From Cheilinus undulatus (lineage: Eukaryota; Chordata; Actinopteri; Labriformes; Labridae), in the NCBI RefSeq assembly GCF_018320785.1, contig NC_054885.1:9360421-9424420 (forward strand): a stretch of DNA of 64,000 nucleotides, read 5' to 3'. Shown here in pieces: positions 21,706-60,900 of this stretch; position 1 is the first letter of the stretch, and every line of letters starts with the position of its first letter. The translations under genes and the position numbers were made by a program. The notes below the pieces were generated by a model. It made no database searches, was not told the origin of the DNA, and saw nothing but the letters and a program-made list of their open reading frames with translations.

Positions 21706-22465
21706 TGGACGTTAACGCTGTGTGATGCAAAGAAAAACCCATATGTGAACACGATCCTGAAATGCCACTCTCTTCCCCGGGCCAAAGCTCATTTAAAATG
21801 GACTGAGACAAAAATGGAAAACTGCTCTGTGGTCAGATGAATCAAAATTTGAAATGCTTTTTTGGAAACCACAGACATGGTTGCTTGCAGACTAAATACG
21901 AGATGGGCAATCCTGCTTGTTATCAGAGCACAGTTTAAAAGTCTGCATCTCTGATAGTTGCATTAGAGCCGATGGTGTGGGCAGCTTACACCAAAGTATG
22001 AAGAGGTTTTAGGGTAAAATGCTTCCATCCAGATAACACTTCTTTCAGGGAAGGCTTTTCATATTCCAGCAAGATTCCACACTAAACCACATACCAGACC
22101 TTTCTAATAGAAAACATTTGGCGCATCATAAAACAAAAAATCTGAGAAAGGAGTCCCAGAACTGTTGAGCAACTAAAATGTTACATCAGACATGAATGGG
22201 ACAACATTCCTCTCCTCACCACCCAGACGTTTACAGACTGTTGTTAAAATAAGAGGGAATGTTACACAATGCTGAAAATGGGCTTGTCCATACTTTTTTG
22301 AGATGTGTTGCTTCCCCCAGATTCAAAATGAGCTAATATTTTTCATGAAATGGTAAAATGCCTGTTTTAACATCTGATATGTTGTTTTTGTTCTAATGTA
22401 CAATGCACTGCATTGTTTTTATTTACATTTTACACAGTGTCCCAGCTTTTTTGCAATTGCTTGTA
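21706..22465 (+). mobile_element. Second, different Tc1/mariner remnant B abutting A
   Basis: AAAGCTCATTTAAAATGGAC, TGGTCAGATGAATCAAAATT, AACATTTGGCGCATCATAAA and TACATTTTACACAGTGTCCC are the 3' half of another Tc1/mariner family. Many stops and deletions; only vestiges of DE and ENIWRI-type motifs remain. Confidence 0.75.
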
Positions 22466-23464
22466 CATTCATGTATTTCCTGCTTCTGTCAGAGCAACTT
22501 TAACAACCCAGTTTATCTCTTGGATAAACAAAGCACTTCTCATTCTGAGATATAAAGAGAGGATGCGGTGTGTGATGCGTTTCCTGTCATGAGTGTGACT
22601 CTGAAAGACAGCTGTGGTTTCCTCACAGCAACAAAACAACAGAAAAATATGCCTTTTCTGTTATTTAAGGCTTTTCCTATTAGCAGTTTTATCAGACATG
22701 GATGGTGTGATCATGTGACTCACCTGAGGAAAAAAAAAAACCTCTGGGATGTTTGTTGACTTTGTCTTTAAGTCCTGATTGTTTAACAGCTTAAAATGTT
22801 TTCTCTGACCTTTTAAAAACCCAAAATGTAAACAATAACTAACTTTTCCTGTTTATTTTAACCAACCTGTTGCATCTGATGTGATTGACTAAATAAAGAC
22901 ATTACATTACATTATTACTGAATAAAAAATTGGACAATTTTGTTCTTTCTGTAAATAGAGCATGCATAAACAAACTCATTTTTCTTCAGTTTGTTTAAAT
23001 GTCACAGACAGAAAAACACACACTATGCTGATATTTTGTGTTTGAACTCTTCTGAACAAACTCCACAAACAGAAATTCAAATCTTGTCCAGGATTCAGGT
23101 GCTTTTTGTGCGTGATAAAACGTCTAGTCAGCACCACTCAGAAACAGTGACAGATGAGGGATTTACTGATCCAGTGAGATCAATAAAAGCTGACAGGCAG
23201 CTACAGGTAAGGTTGCTGCAAACAAGAACACGTGGAAGCATTAGAAGTTCTTGGAGCTGTTTTTACAGAGCAGGAGAGAAACACTGCAGGGCTCTTGAGG
23301 GAGACACAGGTGAAGGAGGAGGCGGGGCAGGATGTGGGAAGATGGTGAGACAGGTAGGACAACAAAAAGAAAGGGAAGATAATGGCAAAGTAAAGGTCAT
23401 CCAGTTTTGTTGTGGCTGCAGATTCAGACACAATATAAACATGATTTGTGAAAGCAGTGGCCTC
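22466..23464. other. No gene recognised
   Basis: Intergenic DNA between cyth4 and fam83f. A 158-codon open frame at 22991-23467 has no motif, no neighbours in frame and no splice support, so I do not call it a gene. Confidence 0.5.
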
Positions 23465-23650
23465 TAAAATACACCCATCCGTTTTCTTCCACTTATTCAG
23501 GTTGTGTCGTGGTGGCAGCTGGGCTGGGCCGACATTACTCCTTCAGGAAGGTTTTCAGCTCCTCCTGAGTGATTCAAAGGTGTTCCCAAGCCGAAAAGGT
23601 TTGCCTCAATCAAGTTCAGGGTCGACCCTGAGGTCTACTCCGAGCTGGAG
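23465..23650 (+). repeat. Unclassified fish repeat scrap
   Basis: CCATCCGTTTTCTTCCACTT, then CAGGTTGTGTCGTGGTGGCA and CCTGAGTGATTCAAAGGTGT resemble a common fish retroelement 3' segment. It abuts the Tc1 remnant that follows. Confidence 0.5.
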
Positions 23651-24490
23651 CTGCACTGAAAGTTCCCCAGAGTGCAATGGCCTCCATAATTCTCAAATGG
23701 AAGAATCTGGCAAAAACAGGACTCTTCTACAAGATGGTCACCTCGCCAAACTGGTAGATTGGGTGCTCCAGAGATCCTGTGTGGAGATGGGACTAAGTTC
23801 CAGAAGGAAAACTATCACTGCAGCCCTCCACTGATCTGGGCCTTATGGCAGAGTGGCTAGACGAAAGCTGTGAGACTAAGACTGTGAGAAAAAAGTTTCT
23901 CCGCTCTGATGAAACCAAGATTTAACTTTTTGGCCACAATTCTAAACATTATGTCTGGATGAAACCAAGCGACACTGATCACCTGCCCATTACCATCGCA
24001 ACAGTGAAGCATGGTGGTGGCAGCATCATGCTGTGGGGGTGCTTTTCAGCAGCAGGGACTGGGAGAATGGTCAGGGTTGAGGGAAACTGAATGAAGCAAA
24101 GTACAGTGTTATCCTCAGTGAAAACCTGTTCTGCAGAACTCTGGACCTCAGACTGGGCTGAAGGTTCACCTTCCAACACATCAGTGACCCACAGGACACA
24201 GCCGGGACAACACAGGAGTGGCTTAGAGACAACTCTGAGAATGTCCTAGAGTGGGATGGCCACTGACTGGAACCCTGTCAAACATCTCTGGAGAGACCTG
24301 AAAATGGCTGTCCACCAACAGTCCCCATCCAACCAGACTGAGCTTGAGAAGATTTGGAAAAAAGGAATGAAAGAAAATTCCCAATCCAGGTGTGCAAAGC
24401 TTGTTGCATCATCTTCAGGAAGACTCTAGGCTGTAATTGCTGCCAGAGATGCTTCAACAAAGTAATGAGTAGAGTCTGAATGCTTACACT
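23651..24490 (+). mobile_element. Tc1-like transposon remnant, transposase decayed
   Basis: GCCTCCATAATTCTCAAATG is shared with the 21.4-kb remnant (same family). DETKI-like sequence lies near 23910 and [20 protein letters not shown] near 23999-24056, the conserved Tc1 block before the second Asp. Stops and shifts throughout. It ends at a TA-rich microsatellite. Confidence 0.82.
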
Positions 24491-24622
24491 ACTGATAGTT
24501 TAGGGTTTTTTCCTATTTGGAAAATTTGCACTAATTTCTAAAACTCAATTTTTGTAAATGAAGCAAAGATTGCAAGAAAAATTGAATCGAATAATTGTAG
24601 CATCAAACTGCAATATAAGGAA

Positions 24623-24626
<4 letters not shown>

Positions 24627-24685
<59 letters not shown>

Positions 24686-24690
24686 TATAT
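24627..24690. repeat. (TA)n microsatellite
   Basis: About 27 TA units at 24629-24682, then imperfect TA. It lies just beyond the fam83f poly(A) signal. Confidence 0.95.
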
Positions 24691-24786
24691 ATAAAAATTT
24701 ATAATGAGATTAGTCTCATTAAAAACCAAAAAAATTCACTGCATTAAATCACATAAACCAGGTTTTTTGGTGGATTTTATATAAAT

Positions 24787-25346
24787 TTTATTACATTTCT
24801 TTTACAAAATTAACATTTTCATCTGAAGTGGTTTTGAAATCTTCACATTTTATTTTTGAGTCTGTTTCACCTGAACAAGAAGAAAAACTCTGCAGCTCTG
24901 CTCACAGAATTCACAGCCTTTTACAAACTTTTTTTGTCTCGCTGACACTAACAAGGTTCCTGCAAGACGATGCTCAGCTCCACTCATCACTTTCCTGTCT
25001 CAGGTTATCATGCAGGAGTGATGTCACCCACCTACACAACACCTGTTACACTGTGAGGTTCAAGGAAATAAGTGGGAAATACAAAAACACTTTAAGGAAT
25101 AATTTAATACTCAATAAAAACAAAATGATCATGATGATGATGATGATTTTATCTGTCAGCTGTTTGGCTATGACAGATTTTCATCACAACTTGAGTTAAA
25201 CTGCAACTCCAAGGACTTTATCCTGAAACTGGCTGCTCTGATTGTTCAACGGGAAGTCACCTGTCATAGGACAGTGATCATGTGACTCAGCTGGTTTCAC
25301 CATCAGGTGATTTTTACACTTTTATATCTGTAATAGCAGCTGTGTC
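24787..25346 (-). other. fam83f: fam83f 3'UTR with poly(A) signal
   Basis: AATAAA on the minus strand (TTTATT at 24787-24792) lies about 560 bases past the stop. The interval contains an (ATG)n stretch at about 25128-25147 and little else. Confidence 0.55.
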
Positions 25347-51924
<26,578 letters not shown>

Positions 51925-52244
51925 GATACCGGACCGAACCGGACTGGACGTCCTCCTGACCCGCTGTCTTCTCTCACACACAGACCTGTGCGGACAGGTA
52001 CAGGTGTATTCAGGTGAAGTTCTCAGGTTGAAGCAGGGGGCGGGGCCAACTACCGTTTGAAAGTCTACAGGACTGAAAAAATAGCAACTTCCTGTTACAC
52101 CTTCAAAGTAAAACCTGTGTGGTTAGAAGTTTTAAACTTGAGTCTGTCTCTGCTGGTGATGATGTGTATTTTTAATGACGTAGTGAAACTTTCTTAGCCT
52201 TTATTTGTTCCCAACAGGTCCAGGGCCTGAAGCGGGATGTGGAA

Positions 52245-53250
52245 CCAAGGCCACCCATAAGGGGAATAAAGGGGAGAGCTTTATGGGGCCCAGCCAAATT
52301 GGAGGCCCATGGAGGTCAGAAAAATCATAGTCTATTGTAAAGTTAACCTGTGATAACCGTAATTTATTTCTAAAAATTAAAAAATGGGCAGAAAGCAGGA
52401 GAATGGGTAAAGGGGCTAAAGAATGCCAAACTAGGCAAAAAGCACCAAAAACTGGGATAAAAGTGGCAGCAAAAATTGATTTAAAGTGACAAAAAAATGT
52501 ATAAAATGGGCAAGAAATGGGGAAAATAAGTTAAGAGTGGCAAAATACAGGCAAGATAGACAAAAAAAATGGGATAACAGTGCAAAATAGTGGCAGCAAA
52601 AATTGGTTCAAAGTGTCAAAAAAGGTGTAAAATGAACAGAAAGCAGCAAAAATGGTGTTAAAAGTTGCAAAAAGAGTGGTAACATTAATAAAAAGCAGCA
52701 AAAAAATGGATAAAGGTGCCAAAAAGTGGCAGCAAATAGGTTAAAATTGGCAAAAGAATGTGTGAAATTGGAAAAAAGCACAAAAATGGGCTCAGAGTGG
52801 CAAAAAGCAGCAAAAAATGGGATATAAGTGCCAAACAGTGGCAGCAAAATTGGTTCAAAGTTTGCAAAATGGGTTCAAAGTGGTATTATGGGCAGACACT
52901 GGTTAACTGTTTTAAATAAGCCAGCTAAGTGTAAAATGGGCAGAAAGCAGCACAAATTGATTTAAAGTAGCAACAGAAGGTGTAAAGTGGGGGAAAAAGG
53001 GGGGAATCAGTCAAGAGTGACAAAAGAGTGGTAAATATAGGCAATATGTTGCAAAAATGGGTTAAAAAGCCAAACAGTGGCAGCAAAATTTGTTAAAGGG
53101 TTACTACAGCAAAAATGGGTAAAACGTGGCTAAACAGTGGCCAAAATGGGCATACACTGGCAAAGATGTGTTTAGAGATGTAAAAATAGTTCAAAGTGGC
53201 AAAAGAAGTAGCAAAAATAAGTGGAAAACATGTTGAAATGGGTTAAAGGG
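52245..53250 (+). repeat. Satellite-like element, right copy
   Basis: The head CCCATAAGGGGAATAAAGGG…GAGAGCTTTATGGGGCCC is followed by about 900 bp of GTGGCAAAAAGTGGC / AAAATGGGTTAAAG-like units. It corresponds to the left copy at 145-1225, same strand. Frames in it are meaningless low-complexity. Confidence 0.8.
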
Positions 53251-53760
53251 GACATATGCAAAAATCAATTTTTCAAGCTTTACTAACAAAAATATGTGCC
53301 TCTGGCCTGTCTACAGTCCCCTCAAGTACCAGTAAATCCATTCTTTCCCCCCTTTCTCCACCTTTCAGAAAATATATGCTGAAACGAGCCGATCTCAGAT
53401 TTTCCCCCCATGATGTCATGTGGGGAGTTAGCACCGCCCCTAGGTTCAGTTGGCCCTCCCCACATGGAAGAAAGTTCTGCCCTCCTCTCCTGATCCTCCT
53501 CTCAGCTGCCAGTCCTGACACGTCAGAGCGACAGTTTCATTGAATGTATTTCACATTCATCTAAGAAAGCTCCCACAAAAAATGTTAGGGAAGGGCGGGA
53601 CTTTTGAAAGAAATTCCCGGAATGTGATTGTAGGAACATTCTGCCTGACACATTCATGACGGGCCAATCAGAATGCCAGGACAAAATGACGTTATACTCA
53701 TGCTCCGCCATTAACAGTTGATTGTTAATGGCGGAGCTTCTCTGCAATGAAGTCTGGAAA
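53250..53760 (+). repeat. MITE-like repeat beginning TTAAAGGGGACATATGCAA
   Basis: A common fish repeat start, with a GAAACGAGCCGATCTCAGAT interior and GACGGGCCAATCAGAATG. It ends with a hairpin (14-bp arms GCTCCGCCATTAAC at 53702-53715 and 53724-53737). Between fam83f and grap2. Confidence 0.6.
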
Positions 53761-54359
53761 ATTCATCCGCTTTGCAAGGTGATCGATACACTGATCAGTT
53801 TCTCCTGTAACTCAGGATAATTCCTCTACTGTCAGCTACACTGAGCGTGTGTTTGTGTGTAATTGCAGCTCCTTTGACAGGCATTTCTCTATAAAAGCAC
53901 ATCGTAATTACATTGAACACTCGTCAGCTGTAAGTTTACTTCTGATGTAATGACAGGTTTGTGGGTAATTAGATGTATGGAAACATTTACAACACAATGA
54001 CAAAGGAATGAGGGAGCATGAGCTCTAATTACTGTCATATAGAGGTGAGAATAGAAGGCTGAAACACTCGCCTCTATGTTTGCCAAACACTTTAAACTCT
54101 CTCAGCTAGTGCAACACCTTTAATGTTATTTTAGCATTAAGTCGGTGAAAAATAAGAATTTGTGTTTAAACTAGACTAAGTGTGAACTTATGCATAGCAA
54201 GCGCTGTGATGATGCAGTGTCTTTTATGCCAATAAATACTCTTTTGTTCCTATAAAACAGAAAATACTACAAAGGATAAAGAAGCACACTGACTCCTTGT
54301 AACAAAAACCCTCTTTATAATTCACAATTTGATCAAACTTACAGTTGTTATAAAAATAT

Positions 54360-54779
54360 TTTATTTCCATGTCAGTGAGCCATGAGGAAGTTAAACATCT
54401 GTACAAGGCTTTAAGAATCTTTGGATAAAAAATCTTTTTAAGGAAGAAATGTTTGAATTAAAGTCAAAATAAAATGAAAATTAACACCTTCTGTCAAGAA
54501 ATGAATAATAAAAATAATGAAATATCCTTCTGAGCTCTCTGCAGCAGACCATGTGCGTCAGCTGACAGGTTTAAAAAGTTCCTTCAAGAAGTTCCGTTAT
54601 AATGTTGTTGAATAAAACCTGAGACTGTGTGGTATCCTGTGAAAACCCAAAGTGACTCTGAGTCCTATCAGCTCAGAATCCTGTGAACGCTGACGGTTAG
54701 AATCCCTGACAGCTCAGTTTGTGTCAGACTAACCCACACAAGCATTGAGAGGAAGAGCGTGCTGCAGTGATGGGTGTTC
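54360..54779 (-). other. grap2: grap2 3'UTR with poly(A) signal
   Basis: Minus-strand AATAAA (TTTATT at 54360-54365) lies about 415 bases after the stop. No repeat was recognised in between. Confidence 0.5.
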
Positions 54780-54959
54780 TCACTGCTGCATGGTGTAGTT
54801 AGCAGGAAACAGCCCGCTCTTTCCCCGCAGCCGTCCTCTCCACCACGAGGCGTCAGAGCAGTCCACCACCTCGATGATATCTCCGGCGCTGAAACCGAGC
54901 TCGTCGTCTTCCTCTGCTTTGAAGTCGTAGAGCGCTTTGACCTGCAGCATGGACGCCCT
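54780..54959 (-). CDS. grap2: grap2 last exon: SH3-C
   Basis: 59 codons plus TGA: RASMLQV, then the SH3 with ALYDF, DDELGF, the SWWRGR tryptophan pair and LFPANY, ending TMQQ. In GADS this SH3 binds an RxxK motif in SLP-76. Confidence 0.95.
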   Translation of the reverse strand, partial: RASMLQVKALYDFKAEEDDELGFSAGDIIEVVDCSDASWWRGRLRGKSGLFPANYTMQQ

Positions 54960-57900
54960 CTGTGGGACAGAGGAGGAAAGACAGCGAGGATCAACACGAT
55001 GAATCAACAGGGACAACTCAAAACCTAGATCAAGGTAATCCTTTCATAATAGGACAGAATGTTCTTAAATATGATGTTGAAATAAGTTGGTGTACACACA
55101 TTTTTACCCTCAAATTTCAAATTATTGTCTTTCTTTGCAGATGATATTGTGGTATACATTCCTGAGAGTTCAGGAACAAAAGTCCTGCTTTGGAGCATCA
55201 ACAACATATTTTATTCAACAACTGGGGATTCAAGGACATGAAATTCTTAGGTGTAACATTTTCACTGGAGTTAAAAATAAAACAAGCCAGTGATTCAAAC
55301 ACAACAAAATCTGCTAAAAACAACTTTCTGATTATTAGATATGCTCTTTTTTGTTCATGCTTTTCTTGTATGAATTTTCCAGTCTAATCAAATAGAAAGT
55401 TTAGCATGTTTACTTTGGGAAGAGGCATGGTTTCAGACATGCGATGAGGAAAAGCGGAGCTAACAGGGCTGCTGCTTCTTCCTGTGTGGCCGATGGTGGA
55501 AGCTCGCTCCTCTAAACCGGCCCTCATAGCCTAATAGGAGACAATGGTAGACTTTACTTTAAGACCCTGAAAATTCTGTGCAATGTGAGATAAGTTATCA
55601 TGGTACTGAGACACCTTTGATAGAAAAGTCTTTCCACAGAATTCAGCAAATCAGGGATGTCAATTGCATGCACTTGATTTTGACACAAGTTTTTAAGTCC
55701 ATATTGACAATGTAAAGCCATTTTTAGTCGACTCTTGATATATGAATACAATGAAAAAGGATTTATTTTACAATCTTGGAACTAAGACTAAGAACTTGAC
55801 TTAGAAGAACTTTGCAGGAGTGCATGTACAAAATGACTCTCAGAAGTTTAATGTGACCGTATTTAGACTTTACTTACTTTATCTGTGAAAGTGACCTATC
55901 TTGGGTTAACAATTAAGATAAAAGATTTTCAAATATACAAACTTTATAGAAGAGTCTGTAATTCTAACATAAACTTGTGAATCTATTAAATAAATAGATT
56001 AAAACAATAAACTCTTTTTGTTCTGGCTTTGAGATGTAAAGTTATGTTTACATCACTGATGTCAAACTCAAGGCCCAAAGGCCAAATTCAGCCTGTGGTG
56101 CAGTTATACACGTTCCACCAGATCATATGATATTTATATTATAACTGGCCCATCACTATGAGGTCTGCAGATTCCCTCCAGTATAAAAATGTAAACTTAA
56201 CCTTGATGATTTATAATATCCTTGTTGATTCATAAAAAATAGAAAGAGTAAACAGTAAAAATAATTTGATTAAAAGTCAGGAACATGGGGAAGAAATTAG
56301 TGATTTCTCCATATTTTCAGTTTTGCATCTAACAATTATGACTAAAAGTTATGGCTTTGACTTTTTATTTCATATTTTAACCTTTACATCTCATAACTTT
56401 GACTTTTTATCTCATATTTTTACCTTTTAGAAAATAATTTTAAATGTTAAATCCTGTTTAGACCTTTTAAAGTTATGATTTTGACTTATATCTCGTGTTT
56501 TGACAATTTTCAACTCCTAATTTTAACTTTTATCTGATTTTTTACCTTAAAAACTCGTGCTTTTTAATTTCATCTCAGTTTTTTTACCTTTTAAAATCAT
56601 GATTTTGACTTCTATTTCACGTTTTGACCTTCTCAACCCCTATCTTTAAATTTTATCAATTTTTTTCCACCTTAAAAATGCATGATTTTCAATTTTATTT
56701 CATATTTTGACATTGAAGTGGTTTTAATCTGAGTGATAATTGGGATATTTAACTAAAAGTTGCGGGAAACAACTGATATTGGCTAAGTATTTAAAATTTT
56801 TTGAGATTAGTTAGCATGAAAAGATAGTTAAAGTAAAAAAACATTCAAGTGTTTAGCTTAAAATCAGGGATAACTCATGTAATCAGTAGACAAAAAAGAA
56901 TGCATTAATCATTTAAAAAATCCAGCTAAATAATGTTGAAAATATAAGCTTACCTAATTTGGCCATAAATGAACAAGGTTGCTATTACAGATAAATAAAG
57001 ATGATACTTCTAGAACTGTGTGTAGTGTATCATAAAGTATTACAGATTTAAATCTGCTTAATTAAACACATTAGGGTATAACAGGTGGTGTGATGTGAAC
57101 AGAGAGGGTTTCTGATTTCATCTTACTGGGCTGGGGTGGTCAGTAAAGTGCTGTAAAGTTTGTACCAGCTGGTTGAAAGGTTGGTCTGAAGCTCTGCGTG
57201 GCGACACTAGAGCTGGAGATGGGGTCCGCTTTTCTGGTAAACTCCCCCTCTTCATCTGTGTGGGAGGAACACAGCAGGTAAGAAGAAGTCCACATGCTTT
57301 ATTCTCAGGGTTAGTTTGCATAAAGTACTCACAGAGATATAACTGACATATAGACAGATATTCCATTAGGCTAGGACGGGCCAGGGGGTCATTGTAGGTC
57401 TGCATCAAATATGAGGTATATGTCAAAAATGACTGTCGATGATTAAGACATGTATTTTGAATGTAAATAAAAAGCCAAAAGGGAATCGAAAAGGATCAGA
57501 ATTTATTATATGAACAAAAATATTCGGTCACCTGACCTTTACACCAACAGGGACTGTAATGAAAAGTTCTCACTGGGGTCGAGGTCAGGGCTCTGTATGG
57601 GCCGGTCAAGTTCATCCACACCAAACTCCTCAAACCATGTCTTTATAGTCCTTGCTTAGTGCTCTGGGGCACAGTCATGTTGGAATAGAAAAGGGCCTTC
57701 TCCAAACTGTTGCCACACTGTTGGAAGCATAGCATTGTCCAGAAATGTCTAGGTTTGCTGAAGCATTAAGATTGCCATTCACTTGGGATAAGGGGCCTAG
57801 CCCTGACCCTGAAAATACATCCATACCATTATCCCTCCTCCACCAAACTTTATAGCTGGCATAAGGCAGTCAGGCAGGCAACACTATTCAGGTGTACCAA

Positions 57901-60900
57901 AATTCTTTTGCCCATAAAGAATAGATTTTGATCATCAGTAAGGTCCATTAGGGGGACCTCTTGCCCCCAGCAGCAAGGTCCAAGCCCCTAAAAAAAAACC
58001 TCATAAGTCTTAACATCAAGCATGTTTTCGTTAGGTGGATCTCTATGGATGTATTAAACCATGCATTGGTGGATTATTGAGTGGTGAGATGGCATGTAGT
58101 ACAAAAAGAGGTAAGATTTGTGGCAGAAGAGCTGATAGTGCCCCAATATGAGCATGCTTTTTCATTTTAATAACTTTTCTTACATTTTTATGAGCTAAAC
58201 TTGGCCTAGAGAGATGTTAAAATATTTATATCCGGGGAGTTTCAGTTATGTGGCTTCGAAGAGGTGATGAGCCTGCACTGCTGGGTATTTACACCTCATA
58301 CCTAAAATACATTTCTTTTGCTTTGTTACCTGAAAATACATGCTTCAAAATATTCTGGTCACTTTCATATGATTGCTTTTGGCCAAATGAGGAAGGGCTT
58401 CATATCGGTCTTTCCCTGGGGCCTCCAAATGAATTAAACTCTCTCTGACTGTGCATAAAACTCCACCAATCAAAGCTAAGTCTTTTTTTTTTTTTTTTAC
58501 ATGTTAAGTCCAAAGCATGGGTCAACAAAGCATCTCACCGACACAGCCGTGGGTGGGTTCCTGCCAGACGGGCTGCCATCATTCAGGTAGATCTCTCTGG
58601 TTTTAGAGATGGACGTGGTCTTATAAAACTCCACCAGCTTATTGAGGGAGGTGAACTTCTCCGACCACAGGAAGTACTGACCCTTGTTGTCTTTCATCAC
58701 CTTAAAGTGCTGAACGTCAATCTCATGTCTGCAGAGAAGGAAACAGGAACACACAGCGTTTGGTTTTACATCAGTTTCATTCCACCTGACAATCCTACAG
58801 CCATGATGTTGAGCTGTCTGTAAGGCTGCATCACCCTCTGCTGGTCAAAGTACACAACTACAGCCTTTACTCATTAACTAGAGAGGATGCGGCCTCCGAC
58901 AGAAGGCGATGGTGGAGGTTAACAGGGCCTAGCTGTTCAAGCAGCAGAATAATTGGAATTAGGTGTTCCAAGTTTTTGTAATCCAGGTAATCCATACTTT
59001 TCAATACTTTTTCCTTTATTTTTGTCTTATTTTTCCTTTCTCAGCACTTAAACTCAGCTTGATCACCACTGATTGAGCATTTAGAAACTAAGGTGACTGC
59101 CTTTGCCAATGCAAATAACAGCCCATACATCATCTCCATAGTTACCCGAATTAAGCGAGTCTTTGCACTTTATAGACCCCTAGTCAGGTTAGGTGAAGAC
59201 CAAGCCCTATCTTTTCACATCATCAACCCAGTTAAGGCCTTCGTTGACACAGATTAACATCCATTTCTGCATTTGAATACCAACTGGTAATCCTTAATGC
59301 TAGGTGTGGACAGGCTTGATATCAATAGCTCTGCCTTTTAGTTGGTCTGGGATGCTTTCATCCAGACTAACATCTGGCTCACCATACTGCAACCATAAAA
59401 ACCTGTATGAACCACTTCAGTCCAGCTTCTCTTCCTAACACTGCACAGAAACCTCCTTAAAGTCAAGGTGTCCCCCAGGGTTTGATTCTTGGTCCTCTCT
59501 TGTTCATCATACCTGCTCCCCCACAGTCATTTATTACCACTGTCTCCATTTCCATTGTTATGCTGATGATATTCAACTTTACATTTCTACCACAGAAATA
59601 CACTCCTCTTTTCTGGAAGTTCTGGATGTTCAATACATCCAGAACTCCACAGCACGCCTCCTCAACCACATCCACTCCAGTGGCCACACCCCCCCCACCA
59701 CTGGCCCCACTCCCCTTAAATCCTTTAACCAACAAGCCCCCCTTACCTCACTCACCTCCAACACCTTCATACCCCCTCCCGTATCTTCCATACTTCTAAC
59801 ACCAACCTCCTTTCTCTGCCACTGAGGAGCAAGCACCAAACCTGAGGGGGTCAAAGTTTTCAAACTTTTCAGCCCACGGCCCCCAAAATAAAGGTGCCAG
59901 AGACCTGGGACCCCCACTGTACCTGAAGCATAGTTGAAGCATAGTTGAAAACAACCATGCAAATTCCAGAACAGTCTTTTCCAGACTCAAATTTTAAGGA
60001 TTTTTTTTTAAAACATAACTCTGATTTTGTCACGGGTTACGGGGAAAAAACTCAAAATGGAGGACCCAAATGCAGATCGTAAAGGATTTAATGAAACAAA
60101 AGAACTTACTAGAACAAAAACACTGGAATCAAAATCAAAGAAACAAAACAAAATCCAAAGGAGCACGAGGAGTAACAAGCACTGGGAAGACATATGCAAT
60201 GAACCAACCGACACAGACACAGGGAGACACAGAGCTTAAATACACAGGGAGTGATTAACAATGGCAGACAGGTGTGGACAATCAGACACAGGTGAAACTG
60301 GTGAAGGATAATCCAAGTGGAGGGAAACTCAGGCAGGAAGCAAAACTGGAATAACACACAAGGGAAGGCAACTACAAAATAAAACAGGAAACATGGGACC
60401 TAACACAAGAAGCACACAAGGACTGAAAACTGAACACAAGAAGCAAAACTACAGAAACACTGAAAACACAGGAGGATACAAAGAACCAAGGAGTGAACTC
60501 AAACACAGGGAGTAAAACTAAAACATGAAACAAAACAAGAAGCACAGGGAACCTTAACATGAAACAGGGAATAACTAAACATAACACAAGGAGCAAAAAC
60601 TGAACATGAAACAGGGAAATAAACTAGACATGAAATACATGGAGTACTACACAAGAAACACAAGGGCTACAGATAACATCTAAGAACTAAACCAAATACG
60701 GAGTCAACTAGAAATCACAGAATACACAAAGGATAACCATAGGAAAACTCAGAAACATAATAAATCAAAACCTGGATCATGACAGATTTTAGCATAAATC
60801 TCACCAAATGAACATGTTTTTATTTACATTTAACTAATTGCATGCATATACTTTTCATATGAATGGGCGATTTATACAATTTGAAAACTTTTAGAATATA

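Noticed and set aside
22991-23467. 158-codon open frame
   Set aside because: No recognisable motif, no splice-linked neighbours and repeat-rich surroundings; the length is compatible with chance in AT-poor patches.
59482-59799. 105-codon Pro-rich protein
   Set aside because: It is a LINE fragment read out of frame.
60008-60596. Hydrophobic repetitive minus-strand frames
   Set aside because: Produced by the purine-rich repeat units at 60025-60785.
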